From: Bailinhaonella thermotolerans
GTDB taxonomy: Bacteria; Actinomycetota; Actinomycetes; Streptosporangiales; Streptosporangiaceae
Direction: 5' to 3'
NCBI RefSeq assembly: GCF_003594875.1
Contig: NZ_QZEY01000010.1
Coordinates: 1-64,000 of the forward strand
DNA length: 64,000 bases
Shown piece after piece: positions 33,249 to 43,304 of the stretch. The notes under the pieces were generated by a model. That model did no database searches, was not told the origin of the DNA, and worked only from the letters and a program-made list of their open reading frames with translations. The position numbers and the translations under genes were made by a program. How positions within the stretch are numbered: the stretch's first letter is position 1; each line of letters begins with the position of its first letter.

Positions 33249-34153
33249 CCAAGCGCGAGATCGACCTGCTGGTCGCCGGCATCGCCCCGGACCCGGGGCC
33301 CGGCCTCACGGCGGGCGCGATGGAGCTGATGGACGAGCTGACCGCCGCTCCCCCGGCGCCCGATCCCGGTCCCGCCCGCCGGTTCTCGTGGTCGCGGCTC
33401 CGGTCCGGATTCCGGGTGCGGCTGGCGGTGCCGCTGGTCGCGGGGCTGGCGGCGGCGCTGGTCGTGCTGGGCTGGGTGGCCCCCGGGAGCTTCGGCCCGG
33501 CGCCCAGCCAGGCGGAGGCGCTGGAGATCCAGCGGGTCGGCCAGGTGTACGTCATCACCGTGAAGGACCTGTTCGCCGATCCGAAGCGGTACGAGGCGCA
33601 GCTCCGGCGGCTCGGGCTGAACATCAGGCTGCGGGTCGAGCCGGTCCCGCCGTCGGCGGAGGGCGGCATCTTCCCGATGTACGACGGGATGAACGGCCGC
33701 ACCAACGAGGAGCTGGAGCGCGACGAGGACAAGCTCTGGCCGATCTCCAGGCCCGGGCTCTGCGCCGAGGCGGGGACCTGCGAGATCGGGCTGAAGGTGC
33801 CGGTCGGGTTCGACGAGGTGGCGACCGTGAAGCTGGGCCGCAAGGCGCGCCCCGGCGAGCGGTACACCGTGCTCCAGCCGCTCCAGGCCGCCGGCGGGCC
33901 CCTGCACTGCGTGCCCTTCATCGGCAAGTCGGTGGACCTGGTCCGGGGGCTGCTCGGCAAGCGGGGGATCACCGTCGCGTCCTACTTCGACGGCGGGTCT
34001 TCCCGGCCCTCCGTGCCCGGCACCTGGTACGTCCACGAGGGCTTCATGAGCGAGCCGGGCAAGGCGACCCTCTTCGTCTCGTCCACGCCCAAGCGTCCGG
34101 CCACCCCCGGCGGCCCGGACCTGTCCGGCGACCTCTGCCCGCGGGCGGACTGA
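33245..34153 (+). CDS. Membrane-anchored anti-sigma-like protein
   Basis: A 302-residue protein with a cytoplasmic N-terminus of about 50 residues (IDLLVAGIAPDPGPG, MDELTAAPP), one transmembrane helix at about 60-80 (VPLVAGLAAALVVLGWVAP) and an extracellular domain of about 220 residues. This is the shape of anti-sigma factors encoded with ECF sigma genes, but no zinc HxxxCxxC motif is present. GTG at 33245 overlaps the sigma stop. The outer domain may sense the cargo of the downstream efflux system. Confidence 0.75.
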   Translation: MTKREIDLLVAGIAPDPGPGLTAGAMELMDELTAAPPAPDPGPARRFSWSRLRSGFRVRLAVPLVAGLAAALVVLGWVAPGSFGPAPSQAEALEIQRVGQVYVITVKDLFADPKRYEAQLRRLGLNIRLRVEPVPPSAEGGIFPMYDGMNGRTNEELERDEDKLWPISRPGLCAEAGTCEIGLKVPVGFDEVATVKLGRKARPGERYTVLQPLQAAGGPLHCVPFIGKSVDLVRGLLGKRGITVASYFDGGSSRPSVPGTWYVHEGFMSEPGKATLFVSSTPKRPATPGGPDLSGDLCPRAD

Positions 34154-34274
34154 CCCCCGCGACGCCTGACCTGATCTAGCACCACCCCTCGACGGGGCGC
34201 GGCGGCCGTACGCGCCACGGCGATGGGTGCTGCCCAGAAAACGTACTCAACCTCCCGGAAATGAAGGAATAACG

Positions 34275-34757
34275 ATGAAACGCCGTCGTTTGTCCCTCCT
34301 GCTCGCCGTGCCGCTGATCGCCCTGACCGCCGCGTGCGGAGGAGGCTCCGGCTCCGGCTCGGGCGCGGGCTCGGGCGGCGGAGGCGCCGCCGCCCCCGCC
34401 TCGGACGCCCAGGTCAAATACGCCAAGTGCATGCGGGGCAACGGCGTCCCCGACTTCCCCGACCAGATCCCCGGCAGCGGTTACTCCATCAAGGACATGG
34501 CCGCGTACGAGAAGGCGCAGAAGGCCTGCCGCAGCCAGCGGACGGCGGTCTACGGCTTCGACGAGCTCGACCCGGAGGTCTTCGACGGGCGCGTCAAGTA
34601 CGCCCGGTGCATGCGGGACCAGGGCATGAAGGTGCACGACCCCGACCCCAAGACCGGCGGTTACCAGGTCGAGGTGGACCCCAAGGACCGCGCCGCGTTC
34701 GAGAAGGCCATGAACGCCTGCCGTAAGAACCTTTCCCCGAAGGAGACGAACAAGTGA
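34275..34757 (+). CDS. Lipoprotein with two Cys-containing repeats
   Basis: A 160-residue secreted lipoprotein: signal with lipobox LTAAC (residues 17-21), a Gly/Ser/Ala linker, then two related units (VKYAKCMRGNGVPDFPDQIP and VKYARCMRDQGMKVHDPDP), each followed by an AYEKAQKAC-type helix with Cys. Conserved Cys pairs suggest disulfides. The next gene encodes a close relative. Both belong to an ABC efflux operon, and such lipoproteins may deliver or sense peptide or envelope ligands. AAGGAAT precedes the ATG. Confidence 0.78.
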   Translation: MKRRRLSLLLAVPLIALTAACGGGSGSGSGAGSGGGGAAAPASDAQVKYAKCMRGNGVPDFPDQIPGSGYSIKDMAAYEKAQKACRSQRTAVYGFDELDPEVFDGRVKYARCMRDQGMKVHDPDPKTGGYQVEVDPKDRAAFEKAMNACRKNLSPKETNK

Positions 34758-35254
34758 AGCTCCGCCACCTGATCCTCACCGCCCCCCTGCTCGCCCTGGC
34801 CGTCGCCTGCGGCGGCGCCCCGTCCGACGGGAACGGCGTGGCCAGCGCGAACGGCGGCACCGCGGCCGCCACCAAGCCATCCGCCTCCAGCACCACCGCC
34901 AAGGACAGCGAGAAGGCGCAGCTCGACTTCGCCCGCTGCCTGCGCGCCCGCGGCATCGACTTCCCCGACTCCCTCAAGGACCTGCCCAAGGGCGGGCTGG
35001 AGGTACCGGAGAAGGACAACGCGGCCTGCATCAAGCACCTGGACAACGGCGCGACGAAGAAGGTGGACTCCGACGACGCCGCCTTCAAGGACCACATGGT
35101 GCGCATGGCCAGGTGCCTGCGTGAGCAGGGCATCGACTTCCCCGACCCCGGGCCCAAGGGCGAGCTGCCCCCGCCCGACTTCGACGGCGGCAACCCGGCC
35201 CTGTTCGAGAAGGCCCAGAAGATCTGCGGCAAGAAGCTCTCGGGGGAGAAGTGA
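34754..35254 (+). CDS. Second Cys-repeat lipoprotein
   Basis: A 166-residue lipoprotein with lipobox LAVAC at the N-terminus and the same two-repeat layout as the preceding gene (LDFARCLRARGIDFPDSL, then VRMARCLREQGIDFPDPGP). The pair clearly arose by duplication. ATGA overlaps on both sides place it in the sigma-ABC operon. Confidence 0.78.
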   Translation: MKLRHLILTAPLLALAVACGGAPSDGNGVASANGGTAAATKPSASSTTAKDSEKAQLDFARCLRARGIDFPDSLKDLPKGGLEVPEKDNAACIKHLDNGATKKVDSDDAAFKDHMVRMARCLREQGIDFPDPGPKGELPPPDFDGGNPALFEKAQKICGKKLSGEK

Positions 35255-36326
35255 GAAGAAGCAGGATCCTCATCGGCGGGCTGGCCGCCGCCGCCCTGAT
35301 CGCCGGCGGCGGGATCGCCTTCGCCGCCCTCGGCGACCCGGGCGAGGCCCCGGCGAGCACCAAGGCCGCGGCGGGCTCCACCGCCCCGGTCACCCGGGGC
35401 GACCTGGTGGACACCCGGTCCGTGAGCGGCACCCTCACCTACACCGCCGAGCGCGGCATCACCACCGGGGCCGCCGGCACCGTGACCGCGGTGCCCAAGC
35501 CCGGCTCGATCGTCCGGCAGGGCAGGCCGCTGCTCAAGGTGGACCGCAAGCCGGTGGTCCTGCTGTACGGCGAGCTGCCGCTCTACCGCGAGCTCCGGCA
35601 GGGCGTCTCCAAGGGCCCCGACGTCCGGCAGCTCGAAACCGCGCTCAAGGCCCTGGGGTACGGCGAGGGCATGACCGTGGACAAGGAGTTCACCTGGCAG
35701 ACCGCCCGGGCCGTGCGCGAGTGGCAGAAGCGGAACGGCCTGGAGCGGACGGGCGCGGTGGACTCGGCGCAGGCGGTGTTCCTGCCCGGACCGGTGCGCG
35801 TGGCCGAGCCCAAGGTCGCGACGGGCGACCGGCTCGCCGCCGGGCAGCGGATCCTCACGGTCACCGGCACCACCCGGATCGTGCACGTGGACCTGGACGC
35901 CGAGGACCAGCGCCTGGTGAAGCGGGGTGACAAGGTCTCGGTGGAGCTGCCGGGCGGCCAGCGGGCGACCGGGCGCGTCAGCTCGGTCGGGACCGTGGCC
36001 AAGCAGGAGAAGTCCGAGGGCGGCGGCGGCCCGGGCGGCTCGGGCAAGACCACCGTGGACGTCGAGATCCGCCTCAGCGGCAAGACCGGCAGGCTCGACC
36101 AGGCCCCGGTGACGGTGACGCTGGAGAGCGAGCGCCGCGAGAACGTGCTGAGCGTGCCCGTCGAGGCGCTGCTCGCCCTGCGCGAGGGCGGCTTCGGCGT
36201 CGAGCTGGTCGAGGCGAACGGCACGCGCCGCATCGTGGGCGTCGAGACCGGCGCGTACGGCGGGGGCCGCGTCGAGGTCACCGGCGGCGGGCTGGAGGCC
36301 GGGATGAACGTCGGGGTGCCGGCCAA

Positions 36327-36330
<4 letters not shown>
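35251..36330 (+). CDS. HlyD-like efflux adaptor with peptidoglycan-binding domain
   Basis: A 359-residue membrane-anchored protein: N-terminal signal-anchor ([20 protein letters not shown]), a lipoyl-like hairpin ([17 protein letters not shown]), a central peptidoglycan-binding domain ([35 protein letters not shown]), then beta-barrel and C-terminal regions ([18 protein letters not shown]). It links the inner-membrane ABC pump to the cell wall. GTG at 35251 overlaps the preceding stop. Confidence 0.85.
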
Positions 36331-37204
<874 letters not shown>

Positions 37205-37208
<4 letters not shown>

Positions 37209-38395
37209 CGGGGCTGACTCCGGCCCGGCTGGGGCCGCGGGACGTGCTGCGGGTGGGGGCGGCGGGGCTGCGGGCGCGGCCGACCCGCGTGTTCCTCTCG
37301 GCGCTGGGGATCGCGATCGGCATCGCCACGATGGTCGCGGTGATCGGGATCTCCGCGTCCGGGCAGGAGCAGTTGCTGCGGCAGCTCGACCAACTGGGCA
37401 CGAACCTGCTTCGGGTGCAGGCGGGCGACTCGCTGATGGGCGGGGAGGCCAAGCTCCCGGTGAACGCGGTCGAGATGGTCAAGCGCGTCGGGCCGGTGAC
37501 CAACGCGAGCGCGACCGGCAAGGTCGAGGTGACCGTCCGCCGCACCGACAAGATCTCCCCGCTGGAGACCGGCGGCCTCTCCGTCCAGGCGACCACCCTG
37601 GACATCCTGGAGACCCTGGAAGGCGAGGTCAGGACGGGTTCCTGGCTGAACGAGGCGACCTCGCGCTACCCCGCCACGGTGCTCGGCTCGGTCGCCGCCG
37701 AACGCCTCGGCGTCAGCCGTACGGGCACGCAGGTCTGGATCGGGAACCGGTGGTTCACGGTCACCGGGATCCTGGAGACGATGCCGCTGGCGCCGGAGAT
37801 CGACCGGTCGGCGCTGATCGGGATCGAGGTGGCGAAGACGCAGCTCAGGTACGACGGGCACCCGACCACGATCTACGAGCGGTCGGCCGAGGAGGCGGTC
37901 GGCGCGGTCCGCGACGTCCTGCCCCGCACCGTCAACCCGGAGAAGCCCGAGGAGGTCGCGGTCTCCCGCCCGTCCGACGCGCTGGCCGCCCGGGCCGCCG
38001 CCGCGGGCACCTTCACCAGCCTCCTGCTCGGCCTGGGCGCGGTCGCCCTGCTGGTCGGCGGCGTGGGCGTCGCGAACACCATGGTCATCTCGGTGCTCGA
38101 ACGCCGCCGCGAGATCGGCCTGCGCCGCTCCCTGGGCGCGACCCGGGGGCAGATCCGCACCCAGTTCATCACCGAGTCGCTGCTGCTCTCGACCCTCGGC
38201 GGCGCGGCCGGCCTGGTCCTCGGCTCGATCGCCACCGTCGCCTACGCCCTGGCCAAGGACTGGCCCCCGGTCGTCCCCACCTGGGCGCTCGGCGGGGCCC
38301 TGCTGGCGACGATGACCGTCGGCGTGATCGCCGGCCTCTACCCCGCGATCCGCGCCTCCCACCTCCCGCCCACGGTGGCCCTCGCCACCGCCTGA
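37205..38395 (+). CDS. MacB/FtsX-type ABC permease
   Basis: A 396-residue permease with an N-terminal helix ([20 protein letters not shown]), a large extracytoplasmic MacB-like domain, and three C-terminal helices. The EA-like loop is [20 protein letters not shown]. With the ATPase and adaptor it forms a tripartite efflux pump, probably for a peptide or antibiotic. The gene ends just before a terminator and is the last of seven in the operon. Confidence 0.9.
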
Positions 38396-38402
38396 CCCCC
38401 GA

Positions 38403-38451
38403 GCCGTGACCCCCGGCCCTCCCTCGGGAGGCCCCGCCGCGAGGTCACGGC
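38403..38451 (+). terminator. Terminator of the sigma-efflux operon
   Basis: Outer arms GCCGTGACC (38403-38411) and GGTCACGGC (38443-38451) pair perfectly, and an inner GC-rich stem (GGCC...GGCC) lies between. It begins eight bases after the permease stop. Confidence 0.65.
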
Positions 38452-38560
38452 ACGGGCATGCCGGGGTCCCCGGCTCGGAGAGGACGCCCCTCCGGCGTAC
38501 GGCGGGGCGTTCGTGATCTCGGGGCTGGTGGGGGTGGGCGGGGGGACGTAGCGTGGGGGC

Positions 38561-38977
38561 GTGCCACTGGGTCATATGGGTGTGAACGTGCCCGACCTCG
38601 CGCGGGCGAAGAAGTACTACGACGAGCTGATGCCGATGCTCGGGTTCGAGCCGTTCGTGTCGGGCGAGGGGGAGTTCTCCTACCGGCCCGCGGGCGGGAA
38701 GATCGGGACCCACCTGTTCTTCTACGAGTCGGCCGAGGGCGATCCCGGGGCGTACTCCCGGCATCGGACCGGGCTGCAGCACCTGGCGTTCATCGTGAAG
38801 AGCCGGGCGGCGGTCGAGGAGGCGCACCGGTGGGCGGTGGAGCGCGGGGGCGAGGTCGTTCATCCGCCGCGGGAGTGGCCGCAGTACCACGCGGGGTATT
38901 ACGCGGTGTTCTGGCTGGATCCGCATGGGTTCATGCTTGAGGTGGTCTGTCACCGCGACGACTCCGCCCGCGCCTGA
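38561..38977 (+). CDS. VOC-family (glyoxalase/dioxygenase fold) protein
   Basis: A 138-residue single-domain VOC protein. The first module begins LGHMGVNVPDLARAKKYYDE and the second has LQHLAFIVKSRAAVEEAHRW, ending VFWLDPHGFMLEVVCH. His and Glu positions fit the metal site (His in GHMG, His in QHLAF, Glu in MLEVVC). Substrate unknown; such proteins include glyoxalases and antibiotic-binding proteins. The GTG at 38561 is used; ATG four codons later is possible. Confidence 0.83.
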   Translation: MPLGHMGVNVPDLARAKKYYDELMPMLGFEPFVSGEGEFSYRPAGGKIGTHLFFYESAEGDPGAYSRHRTGLQHLAFIVKSRAAVEEAHRWAVERGGEVVHPPREWPQYHAGYYAVFWLDPHGFMLEVVCHRDDSARA

Positions 38978-39007
38978 GACCGGGCCGGCCCTCCTTTCGC
39001 CGGTTCT

Positions 39008-39064
39008 GGTTCTTTCCGATGGTTCCGGTTCTTTTCGATGGTTCCGGTTCTTTCTGACGGTTCC
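39008..39064. repeat. Three 19-bp tandem repeats
   Basis: Units at 39008-39026, 39027-39045 and 39046-39064 follow GGTTCTTTCCGATGGTTCC with few changes, then two CGGTTTCGA units. They sit between the VOC and aquaglyceroporin genes; no gene present. Confidence 0.8.
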
Positions 39065-39211
39065 GCCGGTCCCGGCGGTTTCGACGGTTTCGACGGGAAC
39101 GTTTTTCGGAGGGAACGCTTTCCGGCGGGAAACGCCGTGTCGGTTCACGGTCGCCCCGGCCGTGCCGTACCTAGGATGAATTCGGGAATTGTCGCCGAAC
39201 GGCCGGGGTAA

Positions 39212-39922
39212 ATGTCAGGCTCGTCAGTATTCATCGGGGAATTCGTCGGCACCGGGCTGCTTCTGCTGCTCGGCGTGGGCGTGTGCGCGGCCGTGACCCT
39301 GCCCGGGTCGAAGGCGCGGGGCGCGGGCTGGGTGGCGATCACGCTGGGCTGGGGCATGGGCGTGCTCGCGGGCGCGTACGCCGTGCTGCCGCTGTCCGGG
39401 GCGCATCTGAATCCGGCGGTGACGCTCGGGATCTCGGTCTCCACGGGCGAGTGGAGCAGATTCCCGCTCTATGTGGGCGCGCAACTCCTGGGCGCCTTCA
39501 CGGGGGCGGTCCTCGCGTTCATCGTGTATTTCGGGCAGTTCCGTGCGTACCGCGGCCCGACCCTGGCCATCTTCGCCACCGTCCCGGAGATCCGCCGTCC
39601 CGCGCAGAACCTCGCCACCGAGACGATCGCCACCTTCACCCTCGTGTTCGTGGTCCTCGCGACCGGCCGCTCGGAGGCCCTGGCGCTGTCCGGCACCGGC
39701 GTCCTCATGGTCGCCCTCCTCGTCGTCGGCATCGGCCTCTCCCTGGGCGGCCCCACCGGCTACGCCATCAACCCCGCCCGCGACCTGGGCGCCCGCCTGG
39801 CCCACGCCGTCCTCCCCCTCCCCTCCCGCTCCCCCTCGGACTGGCCCTACGCCTGGATTCCCATCGCCGGACCCTCCCTGGGCGGCCTCCTCGCCGGCTA
39901 CACCGACACCCTCCTCCACTGA
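39212..39922 (+). CDS. Aquaglyceroporin (MIP family)
   Basis: A 236-residue channel with six transmembrane helices and the two half-helix motifs: LNPAVTL in the first half and INPARDLGAR in the second. Asp after the second NPAR marks the glycerol-facilitator (GlpF) subgroup. It would pass glycerol or water across the membrane. No glycerol kinase gene is nearby. Confidence 0.88.
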   Translation: MSGSSVFIGEFVGTGLLLLLGVGVCAAVTLPGSKARGAGWVAITLGWGMGVLAGAYAVLPLSGAHLNPAVTLGISVSTGEWSRFPLYVGAQLLGAFTGAVLAFIVYFGQFRAYRGPTLAIFATVPEIRRPAQNLATETIATFTLVFVVLATGRSEALALSGTGVLMVALLVVGIGLSLGGPTGYAINPARDLGARLAHAVLPLPSRSPSDWPYAWIPIAGPSLGGLLAGYTDTLLH

Positions 39923-40004
39923 CCCGGCCGCACGCTCCACGCGCGACGACTCGCGGGCGGAGAGCGGCGGGAACGGGCTTGCTCGGAAATTTCCTGAGAA
40001 CGGG

Positions 40005-40033
40005 TGAACCCTTCGGGAGCGGGGCTGCGTATC
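40005..40033 (+). promoter_or_regulatory. Possible ECF-type promoter for the CHRD gene
   Basis: TGAACC (40005-40010) and CGTATC (40028-40033) are 17 bases apart, like ECF -35 (GAAC) and -10 (CGT) elements, about 85 bases before the ATG. The palindrome GGAAATTTCC lies just upstream. Pattern match only. Confidence 0.35.
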
Positions 40034-40115
40034 GAGGGGGCACACGGGCCGCGATCGAAGGCCCGCGACCCCCGTCCGAGGGGTCGTCCGGAGCAGAGAA
40101 TCCGAGGAGCACCCC

Positions 40116-41597
40116 ATGTCCGCTCGTAAGTTCGTCATGCCCGCGATCGCCCTGACCGGCGCCCTGGCCGCCAGCGCGGGAACGCTCGCCTTCGCCCTCA
40201 GCGACCGTACGGCCGCCGCCGGGCCGGCCGCGAAGACCGTGGCCGCGCAGGCGGACGCGCAGGCCGGCGTGAACGCGCAGGTGAACGCGCAGCCCAACGC
40301 GCAGGGCGACGCCTACGACCCGCACGCGGGCCACGGCGCGGCCGTACAGCCCGCCCAGGACGCCGGGGGCGCCGGCGCGACCGCCCGGGCGACGTACTTC
40401 GCGGCGGCGCTGAACGGCGCCAACGAGGTGCCGGGGAACGACGGGAAGGCCGTCGGCGACCGGGACGGGAAGGCCACCGCGCTGGTCCGGATCCAGGGCG
40501 ACGTGGTGTCGTTCGCGATCCGCTGGGACAGGATCGCCGCGCCGTCGGCCGCCCACCTCCACCTGGGCGGGAAGGGCGCGAACGGGGCGGTGAAGGTCCC
40601 GTTCTTCGCCGCGCCCCTGCCCGGCTCGGCCCGCGCCGCCACCGGCAGCGTCAAGATCGCCGACGCCGCGCTGCTCGATCGGATACGCGGTAATCCGGGC
40701 GGCTTCTACTTCAACCTGCACACCGGGGAGTTCCCCGGCGGCGCCGTACGCGGGCAACTCGTCAGACTCGGCCGGGCCGTGGACCTGGACGGCGTCCTCA
40801 AGCGCGGCCCGCTGAACGGCCCGGCCGACGCGCGGCAGGAGGCGCCCAACCCCGAGGGCAAGAGGACCGGCGACCCCGACGGCACGGCGTTCACGTCGGT
40901 CCGGCCGTGGGGCAACTGCGTCGAGTACGCCTTCCGCTGGAAGAACGTCGCCCCGCCCACCGTCGGCCACCTGCACCGCGCCCCGGCGGGCTCGAACGGG
41001 CCGGTCGTCGCGGACCTGTTCGCGGCGGAGAAGGGGCTGCCGCCGTCGATCAACGGCCTGTCGGGCATCGTCGAGGTCCCGCCCGCGCTCGTGAAGCGGG
41101 TCAACGCGAACCCGGCGAACTACTACACCAACCTGCACACGGCCGAGTTCCCCGGCGGCGCGGTGCGCGGGCAGCTCAGCCGGGGCCAGGTCCGGCCGCT
41201 CGCGGTGAACCTCGCGGTGGTGAAGGGCGCCCAGATCTACCGGTGCACGCCGCAGCGGGGCGGCGGGTTCGCGTTCACCCAGCACGACGTGGCCGCGCGG
41301 CTCCAGGGGAACGTCCGGCACGACTTCGTCGCCAAGGCCGCGGGCCCGCCCCGGTGGATCGCCCCCGACGGCGGCGCGGTGACCGGCAAGGTCGCGGCCC
41401 GCATCCCCAACGGCGCCGGGAACATCCCCGAGCTCGTGCTCGACGCCACCCGGATCGGCGCCCCCGGCGGCGTGTTCTCCGCCGCGACCACGATCCTGCG
41501 CCTGAACACGGCGGGCGGCGTCGCGCCTGCGGGCCCCTGCCGGTCCGGCGACCTCGCCCAGGTCCCCTACCAGGCCGACTACCTCTTCCTGAGCTGA
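40116..41597 (+). CDS. Secreted protein with two CHRD domains and a DUF3455 domain
   Basis: A 493-residue exported protein. Signal peptide at residues 1-27. The first CHRD domain at about 85-220 (AHLHLGGKGANG, FYFNLHTGEFPGGAVRGQL) and the second at about 240-365 (GHLHRAPAGSNG, YYTNLHTAEFPGGAVRGQL) precede a C-terminal DUF3455-like part (GAQIYRCTPQRGGG, WIAPDGGAVTGKV, PYQADYLFLS). CHRD domains are named from chordin; their bacterial role is unknown. The linker after the signal has a repeating AQxNAQ pattern. Confidence 0.84.
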   Translation: MSARKFVMPAIALTGALAASAGTLAFALSDRTAAAGPAAKTVAAQADAQAGVNAQVNAQPNAQGDAYDPHAGHGAAVQPAQDAGGAGATARATYFAAALNGANEVPGNDGKAVGDRDGKATALVRIQGDVVSFAIRWDRIAAPSAAHLHLGGKGANGAVKVPFFAAPLPGSARAATGSVKIADAALLDRIRGNPGGFYFNLHTGEFPGGAVRGQLVRLGRAVDLDGVLKRGPLNGPADARQEAPNPEGKRTGDPDGTAFTSVRPWGNCVEYAFRWKNVAPPTVGHLHRAPAGSNGPVVADLFAAEKGLPPSINGLSGIVEVPPALVKRVNANPANYYTNLHTAEFPGGAVRGQLSRGQVRPLAVNLAVVKGAQIYRCTPQRGGGFAFTQHDVAARLQGNVRHDFVAKAAGPPRWIAPDGGAVTGKVAARIPNGAGNIPELVLDATRIGAPGGVFSAATTILRLNTAGGVAPAGPCRSGDLAQVPYQADYLFLS

Positions 41598-41618
41598 TCC
41601 CCTCCTCGCGGGAAACGC

Positions 41619-41654
41619 GCGAGCCGTACCGGACGACCATCCGGTACGGCTCGC
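41619..41654 (+). terminator. Terminator after the CHRD gene
   Basis: Perfect 15-bp stem (41619-41633 with 41640-41654) around a 6-base loop, 21 bases past the CHRD stop codon. The centre of each arm is CCGTACCGGA or its complement. Confidence 0.88.
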
Positions 41655-41713
41655 GCTGTCGTGCTCCCGGGCCCCGGTCCGGGGCCTGCCGACCACGAGG
41701 CGGGGCTTCGAGG

Positions 41714-41817
41714 TTCGAGGGTCCGGGGGTCCGAGGGTCCGGGGGTCCGAGGGTCCGGGGGTCCGAGGGTCCGGGGGTCCGAGGGTTCGGGGGTCCGAGG
41801 GTTCGGGGGTCCGGGGC
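41714..41817. repeat. Thirteen tandem G-rich octamers
   Basis: Octamers TCCGGGGG and TCCGAGGG alternate with few variants (TTCG at three or four units) for 104 bases. The G-runs on the + strand could form G-quadruplexes. The array lies between convergent genes, after the CHRD terminator and 54 bases past the end of the membrane-protein gene. Confidence 0.9.
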
Positions 41818-41871
41818 TTCCGGGGCTCGGCGCGCCCGGATGGGTTCGGGGCTCCGGGATCGGGATCCGGG

Positions 41872-42555
41872 TCAGAAGATCGCGTCGGTGACGGCGAACA
41901 GCTCCGACACGCCCTGGATCACCAGCGCGGCTCCGGCGACCGCCAGGATCGTGGACATCGGGCCCGCGCCGCGCCCGGTGCTCCGCCACAGGCGGGCGGC
42001 CTCGACCGAGACGGCCGCGCCGAGCGCGATGATCAGCGCGCCCCACCACTGGAAGGGCCCGAACAGCCCGCTCACGTCCGCGGCCCCGGAGACCTGGAGG
42101 GCCAGCATGGCACCGGTCAGCGCCGTGACCGCGCCCCAGGCCATGACGATCCGGCGCAGCGCGGAGGCGACGGGGGAGGCGGTGCTGAACGTGCCGTACA
42201 GCAGGGCCGCCTCCACCCCGAGGACCATCGGGTAGGCGACCCACCCCTTGTCCATGGCCTCGAAGAGCAGCAACAGCCCGGTGGTGGTCGCCGCGGCCCC
42301 GGCGAACAGGTGGGAGCGTCCCACGATGTCGCCCCACCGCTTGTCGCTCGCGAGCATGCGCATGCCGCTGGCGAGCAGGACCAGCCCCGCGACCAGCGGG
42401 AACCACGCCCACCACGGCCCGGGCCGGTAACCCGCCAGGACGAGCGCCGGCAACACGGCCGCCGCCACGCCCAGGGCCGCCATCCCGCCCCGGCCGCCCG
42501 CCGGGGCGCCCGCCGGAGCCATCTCCGCCGGCCGCATTTCCGTGTAAGTGCTCAT
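41872..42555 (-). CDS. Multi-pass membrane protein, unknown
   Basis: A 227-residue integral membrane protein with six to seven hydrophobic helices (AALGVAAAVLPALVLAG, WWAWFPLVAGLVLLASG, AGAAATTTGLLLLFEAM, MVLGVEAALLYG, MAWGAVTALTGAMLALQ, WWGALIIALGAAVSV, ILAVAGAALVIQGVSEL). No family recognised. The Met at 42555 follows the operon's spacing. It lies downstream of a two-component system on the same strand and may be its target. Confidence 0.65.
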   Translation of the reverse strand: MSTYTEMRPAEMAPAGAPAGGRGGMAALGVAAAVLPALVLAGYRPGPWWAWFPLVAGLVLLASGMRMLASDKRWGDIVGRSHLFAGAAATTTGLLLLFEAMDKGWVAYPMVLGVEAALLYGTFSTASPVASALRRIVMAWGAVTALTGAMLALQVSGAADVSGLFGPFQWWGALIIALGAAVSVEAARLWRSTGRGAGPMSTILAVAGAALVIQGVSELFAVTDAIF

Positions 42556-42638
42556 GACGCACACAGTAGGCAACCGGCCTGCCGCGTTTCGTCCCGCCCG
42601 GGAGCCAGCCTCCGCGTCACCCTCCAGGCGGACCCCGA

Positions 42639-43304
42639 TCACCGCGGTGCCACGGTCACCACCCCCGCCTCGTATGCGGCGATCACGAGCTGCGCCCGGT
42701 CCCGCGCGCCGAGCTTGGCCAGCAGGTGCCCGATGTGGGTGCTCACCGTGGCCACGCTGAGGTGCAGGTGCGCGGCGATCTCCGGGTTGGACAGGCCCCT
42801 GGCGATCAGTGCCAGCACCTCGCGCTCACGCGGCGTCACCCCGTCGAGCCGCGCGGAGGCGAGGTCCGGCGCCGCGGGCAGCCGCGCGAACTCCTGGATG
42901 AGCCGCCGGGTCAGGCGCGGCGCGAGCAGGCCGTCGCCCGCCGCCACCACCCGGATCGCCGCCAGCAGGTCGGCGGGCGGGGTGTCCTTCAGCAGGAAGC
43001 CGGAGGCCCCGGCCCGCAGCGCGGCGAACACGTAGGAGTCCAGGTCGAACATGGTGAGCATGAGCACCCGGACGTCCGCCGTCTCCGGCGAGCCGCAGAT
43101 CAGCCGGGTCGCCTCGATGCCGTCCATCTCCGGCATGCGGACGTCCATGAGGACCACGTCGGGCCGCTCGCGCCGGGCCAGCTCCACGGCCTCGGCTCCG
43201 GTCGCCGCCTCGCCCACGGTCTCCAGCCCTGGGGCGGTGTCCACGAGCACGCGGAAGCTCCCCCGCAGCAACGCCTGGTCGTCGGCCACGAGCACCCGGA
43301 TCAC
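42639..43304 (-). CDS. NarL/FixJ-type response regulator
   Basis: A 221-residue regulator: receiver domain with the phospho-acceptor Asp in VVLMDVRMPEMDG (about residue 54), Lys in FLLKDTPP, and a LuxR-type HTH (LTPREREV variant VTPREREVLALIARGLSNPEIAAHL shortened here to its start). GTG at 43304 overlaps the kinase stop (GTGA), so it pairs with that kinase. Confidence 0.9.
   Translation of the reverse strand: MIRVLVADDQALLRGSFRVLVDTAPGLETVGEAATGAEAVELARRERPDVVLMDVRMPEMDGIEATRLICGSPETADVRVLMLTMFDLDSYVFAALRAGASGFLLKDTPPADLLAAIRVVAAGDGLLAPRLTRRLIQEFARLPAAPDLASARLDGVTPREREVLALIARGLSNPEIAAHLHLSVATVSTHIGHLLAKLGARDRAQLVIAAYEAGVVTVAPR

Noticed and set aside
41714-41817. CRISPR-like appearance of the octamer array
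   Set aside because: Units are 8 bases with no spacers and no cas genes nearby.
41661-41891. Frame encoding repeated RGSEGPGV units
   Set aside because: It is the translation of the octamer DNA repeat; no ribosome site or family.
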